A stretch of DNA of 64,000 nucleotides from Maribacter_C sp947494565 (GCF_047345415.1 NZ_JBLFEP010000007.1:253884-317883); one strand, 5' to 3'. Shown: positions 33,033-42,430, numbered from the stretch's first letter. The notes: generated by a model not told the origin, from the letters alone. Translations and numbers: made by a program.

Positions 33033-34205
33033 ATGAAACTATTAGCCGACTTTATTTTAGTATCAGGATTTGCGGTTACTACGGTAATCCTGTTTATGCT
33101 TGCCTTGAGTAAAAAGCGAAAAATTCCTCAAAATATCTTGATGCTATTTTTGAGTATTATACTCCTTCTGATTGTTACAATGGCAGCATCGCTTCATCAA
33201 ATTAGACCAGTTTTTTTGGTGACCAATCTATTTGAAGGAGGAGCCAGATTTGTTCTTGGGCCTTTATTGTTTATCTACATCAAATCAATATTTATAAAAG
33301 ACAAAAACTTAATAAAGAAAAACAGATTTCATTTCATTCCTTTTCTGGTTTACGCACTTTTTTTCTCTATTCCTATATTGATTAGTAGATTAATGGGAGA
33401 ACCTATTTTTGATTATCTCAGTTTGTTTCATGGTACGGCCTATATGGCCGTGGTCAAAGACCTGTTTTGGCTTCTCTATATTTTTCTTTCGATACGACTT
33501 TTTAGGAGGTTTAAGAAAAAAATGAAATCTAATTATTCAAGTTTTAAGAAGGCTAATTTTGGTTGGATTAGTAAGTTTTTAAGCATTAGCCTTCTCATGG
33601 TGCTCTTTGACTTGGTTGTAGTTAATTATCGAATTTTCTTTATTGGTGCGATGACCTGGGATATCGGAATAATATCATTAAGTCTACTAATTCTATTGAC
33701 TATTTACTTGGGGTATCATGGCTTACGTCAATCAAGGATTTATTTGCCGGATTTTCTTCTGGTTAATTTGGATGAAGATGAAAGGGCAAATACTAATATT
33801 CAAACAATTCTTACGTACGAAGAGCAAAAAGATTTAAAATCAAAATTGGAATCTATTTTGGAAAAAGAAAAACCTTTCTTGCAGCAAGAATTGACCTTAA
33901 GCCTGCTGGCGGAAAACATTGGGACTTCAGATAAAAAACTTTCTGCATTACTCAATCATTCCTTGAATATTTCCTTCTATGACTTCATTAACAAGTATCG
34001 CGTAGAGGAAGTCAAGGTAAAATTGAAATCGAAGGATAACGAAAAATATACACTGCTTGGTATTGCCTATACCTGCGGTTTTAACTCTAAAAGCAGTTTT
34101 TACCGTGCCTTTAAAAAAGAAACCGGTAGCTCACCTACAGCTTACAAGAAGAAAATGTCTTCAGAGAAATGTCCCACTGTTTCTAACGAGACCTTAGTTA
34201 GGTAA
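33033..34205 (+). CDS. Membrane-anchored AraC-family regulator of the island
   Basis: The 390-residue protein has about seven hydrophobic helices (1-240) and then a C-terminal AraC DNA-binding domain. The domain contains LSLLAENIGTSDKKLSALLNH and YTLLGIAYTCGFNSKSSFYRAFKKETGSSPTAYKKK. It shares the architecture of the 8.8-9.9 kb regulator. The ATG at 33033 is preferred over TTG 33024. A near-consensus -7 box (CATATTTG, 33019-33026) ends only 6 nt before it, suggesting a leaderless message. The last codons read through a decayed copy of the GTCCCA hairpin found elsewhere in the island. It is the likely controller of the downstream transporter/protease genes. Confidence 0.88.
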   Translation: MKLLADFILVSGFAVTTVILFMLALSKKRKIPQNILMLFLSIILLLIVTMAASLHQIRPVFLVTNLFEGGARFVLGPLLFIYIKSIFIKDKNLIKKNRFHFIPFLVYALFFSIPILISRLMGEPIFDYLSLFHGTAYMAVVKDLFWLLYIFLSIRLFRRFKKKMKSNYSSFKKANFGWISKFLSISLLMVLFDLVVVNYRIFFIGAMTWDIGIISLSLLILLTIYLGYHGLRQSRIYLPDFLLVNLDEDERANTNIQTILTYEEQKDLKSKLESILEKEKPFLQQELTLSLLAENIGTSDKKLSALLNHSLNISFYDFINKYRVEEVKVKLKSKDNEKYTLLGIAYTCGFNSKSSFYRAFKKETGSSPTAYKKKMSSEKCPTVSNETLVR

Positions 34206-34264
34206 TTTGATCGTACTTTCCCTCTAAATAATTATAGATTATCACAATCTATGAATACCCAATT

Positions 34265-34996
34265 ATGAAGATATCGAAAAGAATTCGAAATTTTGTTTTT
34301 GGTGGTTTGGCGATTATTTATGCGATGCTACTGCTTTTTCCTCAAATTTTATTTTCGAATACCCTGGAGTATCAAAACTTTAGGGTGTATTATCATTCCG
34401 AGAAGACAGACATAAATCAAATAGCCATTATTCTTGATAAATCTCTAAAATTACTAAGTTCCTCGGAGGTTTTTGATCCGGAGAAGGAGCAAAGGATTTT
34501 TCTCTGCGATAGTTTTAAAGAGTTCACGTTTTTTGCCCCACTTTCTCGAAAGTCTTTTGCGGTTACGTATCCTGTAACCCAGCATATATTTCTTTCCCGG
34601 TCAACTATCGATATAAATGAAATCAAAAGAAATGGCTCTGAAAACAATGTTAGAATGTTGAGCGGAGTCGTTGCTCACGAGACTACCCATGTGGGACTGG
34701 AAGATGAACTTAGCTTTCTCAAATACAGATTACTTCCTACCTGGAAGAATGAGGGCTATTGCGATTATATTGCTCGAGGAAGTTCCTATGATGAAAAATT
34801 GGGATGGAGGCAAATCTGTGAAGCCACCGACAATAATGATTCTCCGTCCTTCAAATACTTCAGGTATATGACTTACGTACAGTATTTGCTCGAAAAGGAA
34901 GTCATATCATTTGATACCTTTCTACTAAAAAACTTCAATACAGAACGTGTTGCTTTAGATTCGAGAAAAAGCCTCTGTTCTAATTATCAGAAATAA
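34265..34996 (+). CDS. Membrane-anchored HExxH metallopeptidase-like protein
   Basis: The 243-residue protein has an N-terminal hydrophobic anchor (about 11-30). A domain with the zinc motif H138-E-T-T-H142 follows, in GVVAHETTHVGLEDEL, and E163 in TWKNEGYCDYIA is the probable third ligand, as in gluzincins. The catalytic domain would face the periplasm. I do not recognise a named family. It lies 59 nt after the regulator gene and ends at a hairpin of the repeated island type. Protease activity is inferred from the motif only. Confidence 0.72.
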   Translation: MKISKRIRNFVFGGLAIIYAMLLLFPQILFSNTLEYQNFRVYYHSEKTDINQIAIILDKSLKLLSSSEVFDPEKEQRIFLCDSFKEFTFFAPLSRKSFAVTYPVTQHIFLSRSTIDINEIKRNGSENNVRMLSGVVAHETTHVGLEDELSFLKYRLLPTWKNEGYCDYIARGSSYDEKLGWRQICEATDNNDSPSFKYFRYMTYVQYLLEKEVISFDTFLLKNFNTERVALDSRKSLCSNYQK

Positions 34997-35006
34997 CCCA
35001 TTTAGC

Positions 35007-35034
35007 AAGTCCCACTGTTTTTAATGGGACTTTT
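35007..35034 (+). terminator. Island terminator of the GTCCCA type, copy 1
   Basis: AAGTCCCA and TGGGACTT form an eight-pair stem with a ten-base loop, followed by TT, 11 nt after the stop of the HExxH gene. Similar hairpins occur at 42344 and 43948. Confidence 0.8.
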
Positions 35035-35142
35035 ATGAATGAATCATATCTTAAATTGCTCCTTTAGAACCTAAAAGCCTTAATACACGTAAGAGGCATT
35101 GTTTTAGGGTTTCTGTAGGAGTTTTTTTTCAAATCAATAACT

Positions 35143-35373
35143 ATGAAAAAAGTAATCAATAGTGTACTTGCCTTTCTTTTTATTGCAATGCAGATGACAG
35201 TGGCATTGTATCCTACCATTAAAAAGGTGGCCAAAGTGTATGTAGATCATTTGGATTTGGAAAGCCTACAAAATGTGGAACAGCTAACTGAAGATGCTTC
35301 TCTTTTAAGTGAAGAGGAGAAAGCCGAATTGGTGAATATGATGTCGGCCAACCTTAAAAATGCCCTTCATTAG
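35143..35373 (+). CDS. Small exported peptide/protein, candidate transporter substrate
   Basis: The 76-residue protein starts with an N-terminal hydrophobic segment (MKKVINSVLAFLFIAMQMTV) and continues with an acidic, helix-prone tail (LDLESLQNVEQLTEDASLLS). There are no cysteines. It is separated by 1 nt from the ABC ATPase start, so the two are made from one message. Its size and position directly before an ABC transporter and proteases resemble a precursor peptide, but it could equally be a small membrane subunit. No family is recognised. Confidence 0.62.
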   Translation: MKKVINSVLAFLFIAMQMTVALYPTIKKVAKVYVDHLDLESLQNVEQLTEDASLLSEEEKAELVNMMSANLKNALH

Positions 35374-35374
35374 T

Positions 35375-36256
35375 ATGAAATTATCCATTTCCAATCTTAC
35401 CAAGACCTATACCAATGGGTTAAAGGCTTTGAACGATCTTAACCTTGAAATCGAAGCAGGAATGTTCGGGCTTTTAGGGCCGAATGGTGCAGGAAAATCT
35501 ACCTTGATGCGCACTATTGCCACACTTCAAAATCCTGATTGCGGCAAGATCGCTTTTGACGAGATCAATATTTTAGATGACCCTATGGCTATTCGAAGGG
35601 TTCTAGGGTATTTGCCACAATCTTTTGGCGTGTATCCTAATATATCCGCAGAAAAACTATTGGATTATTTTGCAGTACTCAAAGGCGTCGCTTCAAAAAA
35701 AGAACGAAATACAATCGTTCAAGAGGTGCTGGAATTGACCAATTTGTGCGATGTTCGAAAAAAGAGCGTGAGCGGCTACTCGGGGGGAATGAAACAGCGC
35801 TTTGGGATCGCCCAGTTACTATTGAACAATCCCCAACTGATTATTGTTGACGAACCTACCGCGGGCTTAGACCCTGCCGAACGCAACCGCTTTTTAAATG
35901 TGCTGCGGGAGGTGGGTACTACCAATACGGTTATATTTTCTACCCATATCGTAGATGATATTAAGGAATTGTGCACCGATATGGCCATCATGAACCGAGG
36001 GCGCATTCTACAACACGGGCAACCTTCAACTGCAATTTCCAAAATAAAGTCCAGCATATGGAGCAAAACAATCCTCTCTAAGGATTTGGAATGGCATGAA
36101 AATGAGTATCAGGTACTTTCCTCAGGATATAATCAGGATAATTCGATTAGTATACGGGTATTCTCAGAAGAAATTCCTCACGAATCTTTCCGGGCCGCGC
36201 AACCGAATCTAGAAGATGTTTATTTCATTGCCTTACAAAAAGATAATACCAAATAA
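35375..36256 (+). CDS. ABC transporter ATP-binding protein
   Basis: The 293-residue ATPase has Walker A LLGPNGAGKST (K41), the signature YSGGMKQRFGIAQLL (about 135-149), Walker B LIIVDEPTAGLDP and the H-loop FSTHIVDD. This is the type that pairs with ABC-2 permeases in export. The start at 35375 is chosen because it follows the small-protein stop by one base and matches the family N-terminus; the frame is open from 35360. Its permease is the fusion protein 1.5 kb downstream, with an S41 protease gene between. Confidence 0.95.
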   Translation: MKLSISNLTKTYTNGLKALNDLNLEIEAGMFGLLGPNGAGKSTLMRTIATLQNPDCGKIAFDEINILDDPMAIRRVLGYLPQSFGVYPNISAEKLLDYFAVLKGVASKKERNTIVQEVLELTNLCDVRKKSVSGYSGGMKQRFGIAQLLLNNPQLIIVDEPTAGLDPAERNRFLNVLREVGTTNTVIFSTHIVDDIKELCTDMAIMNRGRILQHGQPSTAISKIKSSIWSKTILSKDLEWHENEYQVLSSGYNQDNSISIRVFSEEIPHESFRAAQPNLEDVYFIALQKDNTK

Positions 36257-36270
36257 ACCAATTATAATTT

Positions 36271-37764
36271 ATGAAAAAGATAGTTTTATTCATTATCTGC
36301 TCTCTGTTCTTAGAAATATCACATGCCCAGACGGCGAAGCAGTTAGGGCATTTGATTCCGATTAAAGAGCTTCATGAAGATTTGGAAATGCTCAAATATC
36401 AATTGGAAACCGTTCATGCAGCACTATATACTTATACTTCAAAAGAAGAGATGGATGCTGCCTTTGCAAAAATCAGAGAGCAATTGAACCGGCCCATGTA
36501 CGACATTGAATTTTATCGATTGGTGGCTCCTTTACAGCAGAAGATAAAAAATGGGCATTCGATGATCATTCCCTCGGAACGATGGGACCAGATCAAGGAA
36601 AAAGAGCTTCCTATTTTCCCTTTTGATACCTATTGGGTCAATAATAAATTATATATCCTTAGAAATTTATCCAATGATGAAAGTGTAAAACCGGGGTCTT
36701 TGATTAAAACCATTAACGGAGAGTTGGCCGGTGATATTTTCAATGAATTAATAGATAATTGGACGTCCGATGGGCATAATCGAACATTTCCTGCATTTCA
36801 AATTAGTAGCGATTTTTCGAACTTTTATCCAAATATCAAAGGCGTTCCGTTGGAATTTGAAATTGAATTAGAAGATGTTAACGGGGTTGCAAGAAGTGTA
36901 AAGGTAAAAGCACTATTAAATGAAACCCTGAATGCCATTGCATTGAGCAGATATGGTCTAAAGCGCCTGCCTTGGTACATGGATGAGGATAGTAATGCAA
37001 TATCGCTCAAAATCTCCAATGAAACAGCTGTTTTAAAAGTGCCCACATTTGATGAGGGAAGTAAAGGGGATGACGGTAACAAATACCCCAAGTTTTATGA
37101 GGCTGCTTTTCAGAAAATTCGAACGACCGGGGTGAAAAACCTCATTTTGGATTTAAGGGATAATGGGGGAGGTGACCCGAAACCGCAACTAGCACTCTTG
37201 TCCCATTTGATAAATGAACCCATTGTACTGTATAGAAAAGTGTATGGTATTACAAACCAAATAGCTCATATAGATTTATACGAAAAGCATGGGGCGGCCT
37301 TGAATAAGCGATTGGGTAAATTCCTTGAAAAAAAGGGAACTATCTATACACTGAAAGAATCTGCCGAAAAGAAATTCGGTCTTGTTTGGACCCCAACACA
37401 ACCTGCTCCCAATGTATTTACCGGAAATCTATTTGTATTGACGAATGGAAGGTCTTTTTCTGCAACCGGTGAGGTGGCCGGCATGCTTAAAAGCTATCAA
37501 AAGGACGCTGTTTTTGTCGGAGAAGAAACAGGAGGCAATCCCACACAAAATACAAGTGGGGTTATGATAATGATGAGCCTGCCCAATTCGAAGATTCGGG
37601 TTAGGCAGTCCTTAATTTGTTTTGAAACCAACGTGAATTTTGATAATGATGGTTATGGGGCAAAACCGGATTATCCTGTGAAGAATACAATTGAGCAAGA
37701 GCTAATAGGAGAAGATAGTGTCATGCAATGGACGTTGGATTTCATTAACAATAGAACAAAATAA
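36271..37764 (+). CDS. Exported S41-family peptidase, copy 1
   Basis: The 497-residue protein has a signal peptide (MKKIVLFIICSLFLEISHAQ). A helical N-terminal region precedes a tail-specific protease domain with NLILDLRDNGGGDPKPQ and the nucleophile region NGRSFSATGEVAGML, then VGEETGGNPTQNTSG. The serine is present, but the lysine of the CtpA-type dyad is not evident, as in tricorn/IRBP-like members. It lies 14 nt after the ATPase gene and 22 nt before the permease fusion. It is a full-length paralogue of the protease at 42.4 kb. Confidence 0.9.
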   Translation: MKKIVLFIICSLFLEISHAQTAKQLGHLIPIKELHEDLEMLKYQLETVHAALYTYTSKEEMDAAFAKIREQLNRPMYDIEFYRLVAPLQQKIKNGHSMIIPSERWDQIKEKELPIFPFDTYWVNNKLYILRNLSNDESVKPGSLIKTINGELAGDIFNELIDNWTSDGHNRTFPAFQISSDFSNFYPNIKGVPLEFEIELEDVNGVARSVKVKALLNETLNAIALSRYGLKRLPWYMDEDSNAISLKISNETAVLKVPTFDEGSKGDDGNKYPKFYEAAFQKIRTTGVKNLILDLRDNGGGDPKPQLALLSHLINEPIVLYRKVYGITNQIAHIDLYEKHGAALNKRLGKFLEKKGTIYTLKESAEKKFGLVWTPTQPAPNVFTGNLFVLTNGRSFSATGEVAGMLKSYQKDAVFVGEETGGNPTQNTSGVMIMMSLPNSKIRVRQSLICFETNVNFDNDGYGAKPDYPVKNTIEQELIGEDSVMQWTLDFINNRTK

Positions 37765-37786
37765 TAAGCCATACGGTATAGGTCTT

Positions 37787-40700
37787 ATGTTTAAAAACAT
37801 TTTCAAATATGAAATCAACTATTGGCTGAGGAGGCCGGTCACGTATATCTATTTTTTTGGATTCTTTGGTTTCGCTTTCCTTACTTTTATCGGTACAGCG
37901 GGCTTTTTCGACCCGTCCCCAGAAGACACTAAGAAATTGGCTCGTGTAATAAACTCCTCCTATGAGTTAAATTACATGCTGCAGTATTTCACTAAGATTT
38001 TTATGTTTTTGTTACCGGCTATTATTGGCTCTTGCATAGGCAAAGACTATAGGTATAACATGCACTCGATTGTCTACACCTTCCCCATGAACAAATCGAG
38101 TTATCTTTTGGGTAAGTTCTTAAGTGCCTTTTGTATTGTGCTATTGGTTTCCCTCTCGGTAGGCATTGCTTTTTTTATAGGCGAATTAATGCCGGGCCTT
38201 CATAAGAATAAAATAGGACCCCTATCTGCCTTAGCATATGTTCAGGCGTATTTAGTCTATGTGATTCCAACACTTTTCTTCTTTGGTACTATCATTTTTG
38301 CAGTGGTCACCTTGACCCGGAATATTTATGCTGGTTTTATAACGGTTATCGTCATTTTCTTGTTTCAACTGATTGTTGAAAATGCTTTGGGAGGAACAGA
38401 GCAGGTGTACCTAATGTCCATTCTAGATCCTTTTGCCCAAAACACCAAGGAATATGCCATTCAAAATTGGACGCTACTGGACAGGAATACAAAATTACTT
38501 CCTGTTTCTGCGGTAGTGATTTTTAATAGGATTTTCTGGCTAGTATGTTGCATCTTGATTTTTGCGATGACCTATCACAAGTTTTCTTTTAGTGAGCACG
38601 CATCTGCCCTTTTGTTCAAAAAAAGGAAAGTGAACGTTCCATCCAAATCTAATTTTGCCCGTGTTTCCAAAGTGAAAATTTCAGAAGTGAAGTATGATTT
38701 TTCGAGAAAACAGCAGTTGCGAACGGCATGGCACCTTTCTTCCGTACAATTAAGATACATGGTAAAAAGTTGGATGTTTTTAGTACTTGTCTTTTTTGGA
38801 ATCTTAGCCGTTTTATTTGCAATCGCCAAGGTGACCAATTTTGAAGAGATTGCAATGCTGCCGACCACCAAAGTGGTACTCACTATTCCAGCCATGTTTT
38901 TTAATATGGTTATGATCCTTACTACTTTCTTGTATGCGGGAATGCTGGTACATCGTTCCAAAGCTGCTAAGATGGGCCAACTTATTGATACAACCGCTGT
39001 TTCCAATGGCATACTGCTGTTTTCAAACGTTTTGGCCTTAATGAAAATGCAAACCATCCTGCTGCTCATCTTGATGGTCGCGGGTATAGGTGTTCAGCTT
39101 TTTAACGGTTATTACAATTTTGAGTTGGAGTTGTACCTATTTCAATTGTATGTGTTGCGCTTTCCGGTTTTGGTGATATGGAGTTTTGCGGCGGTATTCA
39201 TTCAAACCCTCTTTACCAATCTCTATTTGGGGCTGTTCATTCTTATCATAGGCTGGATTGGGGTTGGCGGATTGCCTGAAGCAGGTATTACCTCAATATT
39301 GCTTTTGTTCAATACCCCGCCGAAAACTGATTATTCTGACATGAATGGGTATGCCGAAACACTAGAATCTCATTTTCTCGTAGAAGGCTACTGGCTCTCA
39401 TTCGCGAGTATACTCTTGATTTTGACACTTTTACTATGGGTAAGAGGACTTCCCGAATCGTTTATTCAACGATTGAAGATAGCTAAGGAACGCCTCAGGA
39501 AGCCCATTTTCTATATGCTCGGCCTATCACTACTTTGTTTTGCCATACTCGGGTTTAAGATACATAGTGCTCAAGAAAGAGTGAAATGGGATACTACTGC
39601 TTCAAACGCTCAAAAAGAAATACTCGATAATTTCAAGAAAGCATTCGAACGATATAGTGAACTAAACCAACCAAGAATTACGGCAATGAAATTGGACCTC
39701 AATATCTTCCCCGAGACAAGTGCTTTTAAAGCAAAAGGAAGCTATGTTTTGGTTAATAAGTCCAGAAAACCAATCGATACCTTGCTGGTAAAAACGGGTT
39801 TTGATGAAGTCACTGCACTTGAATTGAACGGGTCTTATAAAACGATAGCCGAGGATACCCTTATGAAATTCAAGGTGATAAAGTTAACAAATAGCATTTC
39901 CCCCGGAGATAGTGTGCAACTCGGTTTTACCGTTCAAAATATCCAGAACACTTTATTTGAACGGAATTCAAATGTATTGCAAAACGGCACTTTTTTGTTG
40001 AATGACCTATTTCCAAGATTGGGGTATTCTTTTGCCAAGGAACAAAAACATCCTAGCGATAGTATGGCCTTAAAGAACAACTATGGAGCCATTGATTCCG
40101 ATTTAATTGATTTTGAAGGTACCATTAGCACATCCAAAGACCAAATCGCACTGGCTCCAGGGTATCTTGTAAAAGAATGGGTGGAAAATGACCGGAGGTA
40201 TTTCCAATATGAAACAAGCAACAAAATAAAATACATTTTAGGGTTCAACTCCGGACGTTATGAAATTAAAAAGGAAAAATATAAGGGTATCGATCTGGAA
40301 ATATACCACCATCAGGCCCATACCTATAATCTTAATGAAATGATCGAGGGCTTAAAAGCCGCTTTGGATTATAATACCAAGTATTTTAGTCCTTACCAGC
40401 ATCGACAAGCACGAATCATCGAATTCCCCGATTCTGAAGGTACCTATGCCACGACCATGGCTAATAGTATCCCTATGTCCGAGATTCGATTTATTGCAAA
40501 TACCAACACTGCAGATGAAAAGGTTGATTTGGCTTTTTACGTCGCTGCCCATGAGCTCACGCATCAATGGTGGGGAAATCAGGTAGCCGGTGCGGATGCC
40601 TTGGGCTCACGTATGTTGTCCGAGAGCATTACCGAGTACATCACCTTGAACATCTATCGGGAGCACTATGGTGAAGAAATAGCGTTGCAATTTTTAAAAA

Positions 40701-41305
40701 AACAGCGTGAACGTTACCTTGAAGGAAGAAGAAACGAGCAGGGGGAAGAACCACCCCTGGTACTTGCCGCAGAACAACTATATCTTTTTTATGGCAAGGG
40801 AGCAATGGCCTTTAACGCCATGGCACAATATTTAGGGGAAAAGAAACTCAATCAAGTTTTAAAAGAGTTTTTGGAAGATTATCGACTTCAAGAGCACCCA
40901 CCGTACCCAACATCACTTGAACTGGTAGCACGTTTAAAGCAAGCTACACCCGATTCCTTACAATATGTGATCAAAGATATTTTTGAGACAGTAACTTTTT
41001 ATGATAACAAGATTGAAAACGCTGTGGTAAAACCTATGGATAATGGCGCCTATTTCCTTAAGCTCGATTTTTCAATCCGAAAATATGGCAATGGGTCCAA
41101 AGACAAAGCACTAGCCCTGAATGATTATATTGAAGTCGGGATTTTTGATGATGAGAACAATCTAATGCGTATACACAAATTGAAAGTAACAAAAGCGGAA
41201 AAGAGTACTTCCATCATTTTAAAAAAGACACCTTCGAAAATAGTCATCGATCCGAACTATCTGCTGATGGATGCAAATGTTAGTGATAACCAAATAGAAC
41301 TCTAA
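37787..41305 (+). CDS. ABC-2 permease fused to an M1 aminopeptidase
   Basis: This 1172-residue protein starts at 37787, 22 nt after the S41 stop. Residues 1 to about 620 hold two sets of about six membrane helices separated by a charged linker, like two ABC-2 permease halves. From about 650 an exported M1 aminopeptidase region runs to the end, with zinc site H922-E923-L-T-H926 in HELTHQWWG, E946 in SESITEY, and YGKGAMAF. This fusion is known in Bacteroidota. With the upstream ATPase it forms a full transporter whose periplasmic part could trim the exported peptide. The substrate is unknown. Confidence 0.9.
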   Translation: MFKNIFKYEINYWLRRPVTYIYFFGFFGFAFLTFIGTAGFFDPSPEDTKKLARVINSSYELNYMLQYFTKIFMFLLPAIIGSCIGKDYRYNMHSIVYTFPMNKSSYLLGKFLSAFCIVLLVSLSVGIAFFIGELMPGLHKNKIGPLSALAYVQAYLVYVIPTLFFFGTIIFAVVTLTRNIYAGFITVIVIFLFQLIVENALGGTEQVYLMSILDPFAQNTKEYAIQNWTLLDRNTKLLPVSAVVIFNRIFWLVCCILIFAMTYHKFSFSEHASALLFKKRKVNVPSKSNFARVSKVKISEVKYDFSRKQQLRTAWHLSSVQLRYMVKSWMFLVLVFFGILAVLFAIAKVTNFEEIAMLPTTKVVLTIPAMFFNMVMILTTFLYAGMLVHRSKAAKMGQLIDTTAVSNGILLFSNVLALMKMQTILLLILMVAGIGVQLFNGYYNFELELYLFQLYVLRFPVLVIWSFAAVFIQTLFTNLYLGLFILIIGWIGVGGLPEAGITSILLLFNTPPKTDYSDMNGYAETLESHFLVEGYWLSFASILLILTLLLWVRGLPESFIQRLKIAKERLRKPIFYMLGLSLLCFAILGFKIHSAQERVKWDTTASNAQKEILDNFKKAFERYSELNQPRITAMKLDLNIFPETSAFKAKGSYVLVNKSRKPIDTLLVKTGFDEVTALELNGSYKTIAEDTLMKFKVIKLTNSISPGDSVQLGFTVQNIQNTLFERNSNVLQNGTFLLNDLFPRLGYSFAKEQKHPSDSMALKNNYGAIDSDLIDFEGTISTSKDQIALAPGYLVKEWVENDRRYFQYETSNKIKYILGFNSGRYEIKKEKYKGIDLEIYHHQAHTYNLNEMIEGLKAALDYNTKYFSPYQHRQARIIEFPDSEGTYATTMANSIPMSEIRFIANTNTADEKVDLAFYVAAHELTHQWWGNQVAGADALGSRMLSESITEYITLNIYREHYGEEIALQFLKKQRERYLEGRRNEQGEEPPLVLAAEQLYLFYGKGAMAFNAMAQYLGEKKLNQVLKEFLEDYRLQEHPPYPTSLELVARLKQATPDSLQYVIKDIFETVTFYDNKIENAVVKPMDNGAYFLKLDFSIRKYGNGSKDKALALNDYIEVGIFDDENNLMRIHKLKVTKAEKSTSIILKKTPSKIVIDPNYLLMDANVSDNQIEL

Positions 41306-41308
41306 AAA

Positions 41309-41482
41309 ATGAAACACTGGTCAATGAGAAAATCATATCGGCAGTATTCCATCATCTTTCTGCTATTTTTTATAGGCGGCGCAATTGGACTAACTCAAAC
41401 GGATACCACAAAAGTCATTGCCCCCATATTACTGAATAAAGAAACGGTATGGGGTATTGTACTTCAGCAAGTCAAACTGTAG
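41309..41482 (+). CDS. Small single-pass membrane protein
   Basis: A 57-codon frame starts 3 nt after the permease-peptidase stop. It has a basic start (MKHWSMRKSYRQYS), one hydrophobic helix (IIFLLFFIGGAIGL) and a polar tail. The tight spacing in a polycistronic cluster supports it, although the length alone would not. No family is recognised. It may be an accessory subunit of the transporter. Confidence 0.55.
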   Translation: MKHWSMRKSYRQYSIIFLLFFIGGAIGLTQTDTTKVIAPILLNKETVWGIVLQQVKL

Positions 41483-41494
41483 AATGAACCGGAC

Positions 41495-41767
41495 ATGCAA
41501 TTTTTTAAAAAAAGACTATTCCAGGGTGCAGGCATTCGTATGTATACTGTGTCAAGTGAATCGTGGAAAACTTCGAGGAGCAATTTTGCCTTTGATGAAT
41601 TTGTGTATATGCTGAACGGTTTGGCCAATGTCCAAGCAGAAGGGGAAGGTGCTCAAATTTTCAATTCGTATGAATTCTTCACTATCCCCAAGGGTTTTAG
41701 GCGAGCTTGGGACAGTAATGGTCATGTATTATTTAAGAGTATTGTTGAGGAAAAGTCATTTCAATAA
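41495..41767 (+). CDS. Small cupin-fold protein (EutQ/DUF861-like)
   Basis: This 90-residue protein matches the pattern of short cupins with a central FDEFVYMLNGLANV strand pair and a later EFFTIPKGFRRAWDS turn (the proline-glycine turn before a tryptophan is typical). Metal-binding His residues are absent from the first motif, so it may be a structural or sensory cupin. It starts 12 nt after the small membrane protein and 5 nt before the next gene. The family call is by eye. Confidence 0.68.
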   Translation: MQFFKKRLFQGAGIRMYTVSSESWKTSRSNFAFDEFVYMLNGLANVQAEGEGAQIFNSYEFFTIPKGFRRAWDSNGHVLFKSIVEEKSFQ

Positions 41768-41772
41768 TTCAA

Positions 41773-42339
41773 ATGAGGGCAATGAAGAAATGGTTCATCG
41801 GTAAGATGGTAAAGAACAAGTTTTGGACGCCGGACAGAGTCGTTACGCTTACGGCGATTTTTATCAGTTTGTTTACGCTTTTGGTCTTTGCAAAACAAAC
41901 AAGTATCATAGAGAAGCAAAGTCACTTGTCGGTTATGCCTTATTTATACATTGAAACAGGGTATAATCCCGATAAGGATTTCATTACGCTAACTTTAAAT
42001 AACTATGGTGTAGGCCCTGCAATTATTCAGGAAATGAAAATTTCGTACAAAGGGGAAATCTATGAAATGGACTTTGCTGATTTCCTCCAAACGGATTTTT
42101 TTCAAAATGATAGTATTGCAGTACTTGCTAGTGCAAGTATTGATACAGGTTTGGCCATTCCAGCAAACGCCGAAAGGATAGCCGTAAAATTTGGCGGCTC
42201 GGGAGAACGTTATATCAAAACGGAGAAATTCCTGAGAAAACTAGAAAGAAACGAATTTGATTATGAAATCATTTATCGTTCGATATACGATGATGCTTGG
42301 CGCATTCGAAAGTCTGATGATATTCCAGAAAAATTATAA
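41773..42339 (+). CDS. Hypothetical membrane-anchored protein
   Basis: The 188-residue protein has one N-terminal membrane helix (VVTLTAIFISLFTLLVFA). A beta-rich domain follows, beginning SVMPYLYIETGYNPDKDF and containing LTLNNYGVGPAIIQEMKISY. This pattern recalls a family of small membrane proteins with a single immunoglobulin-like extracytoplasmic domain, but I cannot name it. It lies 5 nt after the cupin gene and ends at a repeated island terminator, so it closes the cluster that started at 35.1 kb. Confidence 0.68.
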   Translation: MRAMKKWFIGKMVKNKFWTPDRVVTLTAIFISLFTLLVFAKQTSIIEKQSHLSVMPYLYIETGYNPDKDFITLTLNNYGVGPAIIQEMKISYKGEIYEMDFADFLQTDFFQNDSIAVLASASIDTGLAIPANAERIAVKFGGSGERYIKTEKFLRKLERNEFDYEIIYRSIYDDAWRIRKSDDIPEKL

Positions 42340-42343
42340 TAGA

Positions 42344-42373
42344 AAAAGTCCCATTGCTTTTCGTGGGACTTTT
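42344..42373 (+). terminator. Island terminator of the GTCCCA type, copy 2
   Basis: AAAAGTCCCA and TGGGACTTTT form a ten-pair stem 4 nt after the stop of the preceding gene. Its stem is the same as in copies 1 and 3. Confidence 0.85.
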
Positions 42374-42430
42374 GGTTTCTACCAACGTCTTATATTGTTT
42401 TTATTTTAAATTATAAAATCAAGCGTTCAC

